A DNA stretch of 64,000 nucleotides. Origin: Pseudomonadota bacterium. Its GTDB lineage: Bacteria > Pseudomonadota > Gammaproteobacteria > Steroidobacterales > Steroidobacteraceae. The stretch covers positions 67,830 to 131,829 of the forward strand of contig JAFAGC010000010.1 of the NCBI GenBank assembly GCA_023423065.1, given 5' to 3'. The position numbers and the translations under genes were made by a program. Position 1 is the first letter of the stretch. Each line of letters starts with the position of its first letter. Shown here piece by piece: positions 58,215 to 64,000 of this stretch. The notes under the pieces are model-generated. The model worked only from the letters and a program-made list of their open reading frames with translations, searched no databases and was not told the DNA's origin.

Positions 58215-60452
58215 CTATTCGGTTTCGAGCGAATCCACGTTGCGCCACCCTCTCGGCAGCACCGTGCCGCGCTGGGCGCGCGAGCCGCGGTAATCCTTGA
58301 GCTCGGGCCACGGGATCGTCATCTTGCGGTCGCCGGAACGCACGATGAGCGACTTGTCCTTGCCGATGACGGTCATGCCGGTGAGGTAATCCTCGCGGCT
58401 GGCGAACTTCTTGGACGGGACGTCGAACAGCTTGTTGCCCTTGCCGCGCGGCAGCTCGGGCACATCCTTGACCGGAAACACGAGTAGTTTGCCGTCCTTG
58501 GACGAAACCGCGACCAGCGCGTCATCCCCAGGCACCGGCGCGGGGGGCAGCACGAGCGCGCCCTCCGGCAGGTTCAGCAGGCCCTTGCCCGCCCTCTTCG
58601 AGGCCCACGTTTCCTTCAGCCGCACCGTGAAACCGTAGCCCGCGTCGCTCGCGACCAGCCAGAGATCCTCGGGCTCGCCGATCATCACGCCGCGCCACTT
58701 GGCGCCATCGGGCGGATCCACTCGCGAAGACAGCGGCTCGCCGAGTCCGCGCGCCGATGGCAGCGAATGCGCGACCAGGCTGTACGCGCGCCCCGTCGAA
58801 TCCAGGAACACCGCCTGCTGCACGCTGCGGCCTCTCGCGGAGTGCTGGTATTCATCGCCCGACTTGTATTGCAGCGTGCGCGCGTCGATCTCGTGGCCCT
58901 TCGCCGAGCGCACGAATCCGCCCTTCGACAAGACAATGGTCGCGGGCTCGTTCGGAATGAGCTGCGACTCGTCGATCGCCTGCGCGGCTTCGCGCTCGAC
59001 GATCTTCGTGCGGCGGTTGTCGCCGTACTTCTCCGCGTCCGCTTCGATTTCGCTCGCGATGAGTTTCTTGAGCCTGGCCTTCGACTTGAGGATCCCTTCG
59101 ATCTCTTCCTTCTCTTCGGCGAGCTTCTTCTGCTCGTCGCGGATCTTCATCTCTTCGAGCTTCGCCAGGTGGCGCAGCTTCGTTTCGAGAATCGCTTCGG
59201 CCTGGATATCCGTGAGCTTGAAACGCTTCATGAGCACCGGCTTCGGCTCGTCCTCGCGACGGATGATGCGGATCACCTCGTCGAGGTTCAGATAAGCGGC
59301 GAGCAGGCCATCGAGGATGTGCAGCCGCTTGTCGACCTTGTCGAGGCGGAACTGCAGTCGGCGCGTGACCGTCTGGGTGCGGAACCGCAGCCACTCGTTG
59401 AGCAGGTCGCGCAGGCCCATGACCTTGGGCTTGCCTTCCAACGTGATCACGTTGAGGTTCACGCGGTAGTTGCGCTCGAGGTCCGTGGTCGCGAACAGGT
59501 GCGCCATGAGCTGCGCGACGTCGGCCCGCTTCTTGGGCTCGATCACGATGCGGATGCGCTCCTCGTGATCGGATTCGTCGCGGATGTCCTCGACCATCGG
59601 CAGTTTCTTGTCGCGCATCTGCGCCGCGATCTGCTCGATGACCTTGTTGCCCGAAACCTGGTACGGCAGCTCGCTGATGACGATGTTGTCGTCTTCTTCC
59701 TTGTAGACCGCGCGCGCCTTGAAGGTGCCGTTGCCCGTGTTGTAGATGTCGAGCAGCTCGGAGCGCGGCGTGATGATCTCGCCGCCCGTGGGCAGATCCG
59801 GGCCTTTCACGTACTTCATGAGCGTGCGCGTCATTGCATCCGGCTCGTCGAGCAGATGGATGCAGGCCTGCGCGACCTCGCGCAGATTGTGAGGCGGGAT
59901 GTCCGTGGACATGCCCACCGCGATGCCCTGCGTGCCGTTGAGCAGCACGTTCGGCAGTCGCGCCGGCAGGAACGCGGGCTCTTCGAGTGTTCCATCGAAG
60001 TTCGGCTGCCAATCCACCGTGCCATCCGAAAGCTCGGACAGGAGTACTTCCGCATAACGCGTGAGCTTCGACTCGGTGTAACGCATCGCCGCGAAGGACT
60101 TCGGATCGTCGGGCGAGCCCCAGTTGCCCTGTCCATCGACGATCGGATAGCGATACGAGAAGTCCTGCGCCATCAGCACCATGGCTTCGTAGCAGGCCGA
60201 ATCGCCGTGCGGATGGAACTTGCCGATGACGTCACCGACGGTGCGCGCGGACTTCTTGTGCTTCTGCCCCGCCGAGAGGCCGAGCTCGCTCATCGCATAG
60301 ATGATGCGGCGCTGCACGGGCTTGAGGCCGTCCGACAGCGAAGGCAGCGCGCGATCGAGGATCACGTACATCGAATAGTCGAGGTACGCCTTCTCGGTGA
60401 AAGTGCGCAGAGGTTGTTTCTCCACGCCTTCGAAATTCATTTCGTCTTGCAT
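58215..60452 (-). CDS. parC: DNA topoisomerase IV subunit A
   Basis: The 745-residue subunit cuts and rejoins DNA to unlink daughter chromosomes. The catalytic Tyr lies in [15 protein letters not shown]. The quinolone region reads [12 protein letters not shown], keeping the Ser and Glu found in susceptible E. coli Par[17 protein letters not shown] and a C-terminal beta-propeller-like region follow. Length is near E. coli ParC (752), shorter than GyrA, which supports parC. The ATG is one base after the parE stop; a second ATG four codons in is possible. Confidence 0.96.
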   Translation of the reverse strand: MQDEMNFEGVEKQPLRTFTEKAYLDYSMYVILDRALPSLSDGLKPVQRRIIYAMSELGLSAGQKHKKSARTVGDVIGKFHPHGDSACYEAMVLMAQDFSYRYPIVDGQGNWGSPDDPKSFAAMRYTESKLTRYAEVLLSELSDGTVDWQPNFDGTLEEPAFLPARLPNVLLNGTQGIAVGMSTDIPPHNLREVAQACIHLLDEPDAMTRTLMKYVKGPDLPTGGEIITPRSELLDIYNTGNGTFKARAVYKEEDDNIVISELPYQVSGNKVIEQIAAQMRDKKLPMVEDIRDESDHEERIRIVIEPKKRADVAQLMAHLFATTDLERNYRVNLNVITLEGKPKVMGLRDLLNEWLRFRTQTVTRRLQFRLDKVDKRLHILDGLLAAYLNLDEVIRIIRREDEPKPVLMKRFKLTDIQAEAILETKLRHLAKLEEMKIRDEQKKLAEEKEEIEGILKSKARLKKLIASEIEADAEKYGDNRRTKIVEREAAQAIDESQLIPNEPATIVLSKGGFVRSAKGHEIDARTLQYKSGDEYQHSARGRSVQQAVFLDSTGRAYSLVAHSLPSARGLGEPLSSRVDPPDGAKWRGVMIGEPEDLWLVASDAGYGFTVRLKETWASKRAGKGLLNLPEGALVLPPAPVPGDDALVAVSSKDGKLLVFPVKDVPELPRGKGNKLFDVPSKKFASREDYLTGMTVIGKDKSLIVRSGDRKMTIPWPELKDYRGSRAQRGTVLPRGWRNVDSLETE

Positions 60453-60453
60453 G

Positions 60454-62346
60454 TCAGGGGACTACTTCGGCGAGATTGCCTTTTTCTTCCAGCCAGTCAC
60501 GACGGTCGGAAGCGCGTTTCTTGGCGAGCAGCATGTCCATGAGCTGGTCGCTGTCGTCCTTCGCGGAAATGGTGAGCTGCACGAGGCGGCGCGTGCGCGG
60601 GTCCATCGTGGTTTCGCGCAACTGCGAGGGATTCATTTCACCCAGGCCCTTGAAGCGAGTGACCGATGGCTTCGCCTTCGTCTTGCCTTCGTTCTCGATT
60701 TTCTTGAGAAGCGAGTCGCGCTCGGATTCGTCGAGCGCGTAGTACACGTTCTTGCCGGCGTCGATGCGGAACAGCGGTGGCATCGCCACGTACACGTGTC
60801 CGTTCGCCACCAGCGGCCGGAAGTGCCGCAGGAACAACGCGCACAACAACGTGGCGATGTGCAGCCCGTCGGAGTCGGCATCCGCCAGGATGCAGATCTT
60901 GTGATAACGCAGCCCCGACAGATCGCTCGCGCCCGGATCGATGCCCATCGCGACGGAAATGTCGTGCACTTCCTGCGAGGAAGCGATTTCGCCCACCGAC
61001 ACTTCCCACGTGTTCAGGATCTTGCCGCGCAGCGGCATGATGGCCTGCGTTTCGCGGTCGCGCGCCTGCTTGGCGGAGCCGCCGGCGGAATCACCTTCGA
61101 CGAGGAACAGCTCGGAGTGTTTCGGATCGTTGTTGGTGCAATCGGCCAGTTTGCCGGGAAGCGCCGGGCCGGCGGTCACGCGCTTGCGCTTGACCTGCGA
61201 GGCGGCCTTGGTGCGCTCCTGCGCGTTCTCGATCGCGAACTGCGCGATGCGCTCGCCGGCATCCGGATGCTGGTTCAGCCACAGCGACAGCGAGTCATGC
61301 ACGAAGCCTTCGACCAGCGATGCAGCGTCGCGGGTGGCGAGACGTTCCTTCATCTGGCCGGCAAATTGCGGCTCCTGGATCTTGATCGACAGGACGAAAC
61401 ACGTCTTGTCGAAGATGTCCTCGGCAGTGAGCTTCAGGCCGCGCGGCACGAGATTGCGAAACTCGCAGAACTCGCGCACCGCGCCCGCGACACCGGCGCG
61501 CAGTCCATTGACGTGCGTGCCACCTTCGGCGGTCGGTATCAGATTGACGTAGCTTTCGCCGAGCGCGCGTTCCGCGTTGGGCGTCCACACCAGCGCGTAT
61601 TCGACCGCGTTGACCTTCTCGTTGTCGTTCTTGGCGAAGATCGGCTCGGCCGGCAGCGCGTCTTCCTTGCCGATCTCCTCCTTGAGGTACGCCGCAAGAT
61701 CGCCGGTGAAGAACCACTCGTCCTTCTCCTTCGTCGCCTCGTTCTCGAACGTGATCTTGAGACCCGGGCACAACACGGCCTTGGCCTTGAGGTTGTGCTT
61801 GAGCTGCGGGACCGAGAACTTGTCGCTGTCGAAGAATTTCGGGTCGGGCCAGAAGCGCACGGTCGTGCCTGTATTGCGCTGCCCGACCGTGCCGACGACT
61901 TCCAGCTTCGAGGACACTTTCCCATCCTTGAAGCTGATGTTGTATTCCTTGCCGTTGCGCTTGATCCAGCATTCGAGCTGCTTCGAGAGCGCGTTCACGA
62001 CCGAGACGCCGACGCCGTGCAGGCCGCCGGACACTTCGTAGTTCTTGTCGCTGAACTTACCGCCCGCGTGCAGGCGCGTGAGGATCAGCTCGACGCCCGA
62101 CACCTTCTCCTTCGGATGAATGTCGACCGGCATGCCGCGACCATCGTCCGCCACGGACAGGGAATTGTCCTTGTGCAGCGTGACGTTGATTTCCTTGGCA
62201 TGCCCGGCGAGCGCTTCGTCGACCGAATTGTCGACGACTTCATGCGCGAGATGGTTGGGCCGGGAGGTGTCGGTGTACATGCCCGGGCGGCGACGCACGG
62301 GCTCGAGACCGGAGAGGACTTCGATATCGGATGCGGTGTAGGACAT
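60454..62346 (-). CDS. parE: DNA topoisomerase IV subunit B
   Basis: The 630-residue ATPase subunit pairs with ParC. The GHKL ATPase has [27 protein letters not shown] and [15 protein letters not shown]. The TOPRIM part has [19 protein letters not shown] and [16 protein letters not shown]. The length matches ParE (630), not GyrB (about 800). I chose [24 protein letters not shown] because GGAAGAG lies 4-5 bases before it; an ATG 13 codons upstream is weaker. A possible extended -10 (TGCTACACT, minus, around 62400-62405) lies about 55 bases upstream. Confidence 0.97.
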   Translation of the reverse strand: MSYTASDIEVLSGLEPVRRRPGMYTDTSRPNHLAHEVVDNSVDEALAGHAKEINVTLHKDNSLSVADDGRGMPVDIHPKEKVSGVELILTRLHAGGKFSDKNYEVSGGLHGVGVSVVNALSKQLECWIKRNGKEYNISFKDGKVSSKLEVVGTVGQRNTGTTVRFWPDPKFFDSDKFSVPQLKHNLKAKAVLCPGLKITFENEATKEKDEWFFTGDLAAYLKEEIGKEDALPAEPIFAKNDNEKVNAVEYALVWTPNAERALGESYVNLIPTAEGGTHVNGLRAGVAGAVREFCEFRNLVPRGLKLTAEDIFDKTCFVLSIKIQEPQFAGQMKERLATRDAASLVEGFVHDSLSLWLNQHPDAGERIAQFAIENAQERTKAASQVKRKRVTAGPALPGKLADCTNNDPKHSELFLVEGDSAGGSAKQARDRETQAIMPLRGKILNTWEVSVGEIASSQEVHDISVAMGIDPGASDLSGLRYHKICILADADSDGLHIATLLCALFLRHFRPLVANGHVYVAMPPLFRIDAGKNVYYALDESERDSLLKKIENEGKTKAKPSVTRFKGLGEMNPSQLRETTMDPRTRRLVQLTISAKDDSDQLMDMLLAKKRASDRRDWLEEKGNLAEVVP

Positions 62347-62448
62347 TCTCTTCCGCGGCAGAAAAAACTTGCGCGCGGACTCCATGCCGCGCGGCGCGGA
62401 GTGTAGCAGCGATTGCCGGGGCCGGGAGAGCGTGCCCGGCGTGCGACA

Positions 62449-62856
62449 TCAGAAGAATTCAGCGCGCAGTCGACGCCCGATGCCCGTGAAGTTCAGCCCG
62501 ACGAGTAGTGCAATACCTGCGATCGGCCAGCTGAGCGACTTGATCGCGCGCTCCACCAATCCCGGCTCAACCTGAGTCAAAGCGACAGGCATCTGGAAAC
62601 CGGATTCGATGCCGCTGAGCGCTTCGCCACCGACGAACACGACCAGCGAGATCGCGACCAGCACGCCGATCGCATTGCTCGCGACGAGCCAGCGGGGCAT
62701 CCGGCGTTGCATGGGCACGGCCTTCGGGGCCGCCGACTTTTCGATGCGCGCCCAGACCGCGGCGTCGAAACCGCCGTCGAGTTTCGGCGCGAGCACCTGG
62801 TTGCGCAGCGAGCGTTCCAGCCGGGCTTCGATTTCGTCACTCTTGTTACGGTTCAT
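62449..62856 (-). CDS. Small membrane protein, putative anti-sigma partner
   Basis: This 135-residue protein has a charged cytoplasmic N-terminus (MNRNKSDEIEARLERSLRNQVLAP), a hydrophobic segment near 58-77 (VASNAIGVLVAISLVVFVGG), a periplasmic loop of about 30 residues and a second segment near 108-124. It overlaps the ECF sigma gene as ATGA. Coupling to a sigma factor plus this topology suggests a membrane anti-sigma regulator, but no ZAS zinc motif is present and the family is not recognised. The function is inferred from position. Confidence 0.6.
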   Translation of the reverse strand: MNRNKSDEIEARLERSLRNQVLAPKLDGGFDAAVWARIEKSAAPKAVPMQRRMPRWLVASNAIGVLVAISLVVFVGGEALSGIESGFQMPVALTQVEPGLVERAIKSLSWPIAGIALLVGLNFTGIGRRLRAEFF

Positions 62857-63428
62857 GATCCGGACTCCTCGAGCTCGCCCGCGAGGGCGGCGAGACGTTT
62901 GCGTCCCCGGTGCAGCAGTGCTTTTACTGTACCGGTGGGCATGGACAGAAGCTCGCCCACTTCCTCACAGCTGCGATCTTCCAGGTAGAAAAGGACTACG
63001 ACCCGGCGATACGGTTCCGGCAGCTTCTCCAGCAGTTTCGCCACGTCGTATTCGGCCGCGGCCTGCCCCGCGGTTTCGGCGCCGGCCTGGGCCGTGCCGA
63101 ACACCCTCGGGTCGCCATCGTCATCCGCGACCTCGGCGAAGTCCTCGAGCGGCACGATGCGCCGCTCGCGTTCGACCGCGGTCAGACAGGTATTGCGCGC
63201 GATGGTGTAGAGCCAGGTGGACAGTGCCGCGCGGCCATCGAAGCCCGGCAGCGCCTGCCACACCTTGACGAATACGGTCTGCGACATGTCCTCGGCCAGG
63301 GCCGCGTCGCGCAGGATCGAAAACGCCAGGTGCATGACCTTCTGGCGGTAGCGGGCCATGAGACCCTCGAGCACCTTGTGCCGGTCCCCCGCCTTGAGCG
63401 CGGCAAGCAGGTCCGCATCCCGCTCCAT
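62853..63428 (-). CDS. ECF-type RNA polymerase sigma factor
   Basis: This 191-residue sigma-70 family factor has only regions 2 and 4. Region 2 reads LMARYRQKVMHLAFSILRDAALAEDMSQTVFVKVW and then LSTWLYTIARNTC. Region 4 reads LEKLPEPYRRVVVLFYLEDRSCEEVGELLSMPTGTVKALLHRGRKRL. I used the ATG giving MERDADLLAALKAGD, the usual ECF beginning. An ATG 13 codons and a TTG 25 codons upstream remain open, and none has a clear ribosome site. It is divergent from the membrane-protein gene at the right edge. Confidence 0.9.
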   Translation of the reverse strand: MERDADLLAALKAGDRHKVLEGLMARYRQKVMHLAFSILRDAALAEDMSQTVFVKVWQALPGFDGRAALSTWLYTIARNTCLTAVERERRIVPLEDFAEVADDDGDPRVFGTAQAGAETAGQAAAEYDVAKLLEKLPEPYRRVVVLFYLEDRSCEEVGELLSMPTGTVKALLHRGRKRLAALAGELEESGS

Positions 63429-63513
63429 GGCAGCGGATATAACAGGCGCCTGCACGCCGGATTTCATGTTTGTGGCAGCCAGCACATGGATGATACTGGC
63501 CAAGGGTACAGCG

Positions 63514-63536
63514 GGTTGCAGCGCGAGGCTGCAACC
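63514..63536. promoter_or_regulatory. Inverted repeat between sigma factor and divergent membrane gene
   Basis: A perfect 9-bp inverted repeat, GGTTGCAGC/GCTGCAACC, surrounds a 5-base centre (GCGAG). It lies in the spacer between the divergent sigma-factor gene and the rightmost membrane gene. It could be an operator for both, or an RNA hairpin in a leader. Confidence 0.5.
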
Positions 63537-63593
63537 GGATCAGAGGGTCACCAGTAACAAGGGCGTTCGCAACGCTGACTGGAGTAACGGTCT

Positions 63594-63998
63594 ATGGATC
63601 CTGGAATCATTGGTGTCTTCATCCCGATCGTGGCCATCGTCATGGGCATCGGCATCGGCATGCTGTCGATCTGGACGGAGCACAAGCGCAAGTCGCAGCT
63701 CCTGGAGCAGTTCCACAAGGAGAGGCTTTCCGCGCTCGAGAAAGGCGTCAGCCTGCCCGAGCTCGACCGCCGGCTGGTGGAACTCGACGAACGCGAGCCG
63801 CCGACCGCGGCCAAGGCCTTCCGCAACGGCCTGATGATGCTCCTGATCGGCATCATCCTGTACTTCGCGCTCGATCAGCTGATCGGCCAGAAGGTGTCGC
63901 TGTTCGGATTGATTCCCGCCGCGGTGGGTATCGCCAACCTGATGTATGGCGTGCTGCTGCTCAAGAAGGAACAGGCCGAGAAGGCCGGCCAGCACTAA
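63594..63998 (+). CDS. Membrane protein resembling DUF6249 family
   Basis: This 134-residue protein has an N-terminal membrane helix (GVFIPIVAIVMGIGIGMLSIW), a charged coiled segment (TEHKRKSQLLEQFHKERLSALEKGVSLPEL) and two C-terminal hydrophobic segments (LMMLLIGIILYFALDQLI and LIPAAVGIANLMYGVLLL). The pattern FHKERLSALEKGVSLPEL is typical of small inner-membrane proteins often found beside ECF sigma factors. Function is unknown. TGGAGTAA precedes the ATG by about 6 bases. Confidence 0.75.
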   Translation: MDPGIIGVFIPIVAIVMGIGIGMLSIWTEHKRKSQLLEQFHKERLSALEKGVSLPELDRRLVELDEREPPTAAKAFRNGLMMLLIGIILYFALDQLIGQKVSLFGLIPAAVGIANLMYGVLLLKKEQAEKAGQH

Positions 63999-64000
63999 CG

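Noticed and set aside
58767..60542. 591-codon open frame opposite parC
   Set aside because: A third-position GC artefact; no motifs, and parC occupies the locus.
60397..62406. 669-codon open frame opposite parE
   Set aside because: parE is fully supported by GHKL and TOPRIM motifs; the antisense product is low-complexity and lacks any family signature.

Overview
The window is high-GC chromosomal DNA of a gammaproteobacterium. Gene content and order match the Pseudomonas/Xanthomonas side of the class: tig-clpP-clpX-lon-(tRNA)-ppiD-fabI, mltD-methyltransferase-rnhA-dnaQ, fimV-truA-accD-folC-dedD-cvpA-purF, psd-epmA with efp nearby, and parE-parC. FimV and a FimX-like protein point to type IV pili. 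Rhamnogalacturonan-oligosaccharide genes suggest contact with plant matter. A lineage near Steroidobacteraceae/Nevskiales is my inference, not something the sequence proves.

Region 1 (1-12.3 kb, all minus) is the promoter-proximal part of an exopolysaccharide or capsule operon. In transcription order it reads nucleotide-sugar dehydrogenase, UDP-glucuronate 4-epimerase-like enzyme, DegT aminotransferase, pgi, two tandem Wzi-type outer-membrane proteins, a large six-SLBB export protein, a Wzz-type protein and pseB, which runs off the left edge. Most junctions overlap by 1-4 bases, so the set is probably translationally coupled. Region 2 (12.3-27 kb) holds dnaQ, rnhA, a methyltransferase, mltD, fabI, a dicarboxylate/amino-acid symporter relative, ppiD, lon, clpX, clpP and tig, plus tRNAs Asp, Val and Leu. 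A good sigma-32 promoter precedes lon.

Region 3 (27-32.2 kb) is an accessory patch: a small membrane protein, a Trm112-like protein, a YrbL-like kinase, tRNA-Lys, a rhamnogalacturonan module (L-rhamnose mutarotase, GH105 hydrolase, GPH-family transporter) and a tRNA Pro-Arg-His cluster. Region 4 (32.2-48.3 kb) has cysS-gltX diverging from cyclophilin-lpxH, then a long minus-strand run from fimV to miaE that includes a receiver-Ser/Thr-kinase hybrid. Region 5 (48.3-64 kb) has aroC-prmB diverging from SCO1-psd-epmA-msrC, then efp, a FimX-like degenerate GGDEF/EAL protein, an esterase, a LysE exporter, parE-parC, and an ECF sigma factor with a membrane partner.

Two regulatory patterns recur. 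Stable-RNA promoters carry a -10 followed by a GC-rich discriminator close to GCGCGCCCC, as expected for stringent control. At least three protein genes (gltX, the cyclophilin, SCO1) have a -10-like hexamer 6-7 bases before the start codon and no Shine-Dalgarno sequence, which predicts leaderless mRNAs. Two palindromic GGGGACA-type repeats sit between convergent genes. No insertion sequence, prophage, CRISPR array or rRNA gene was found.
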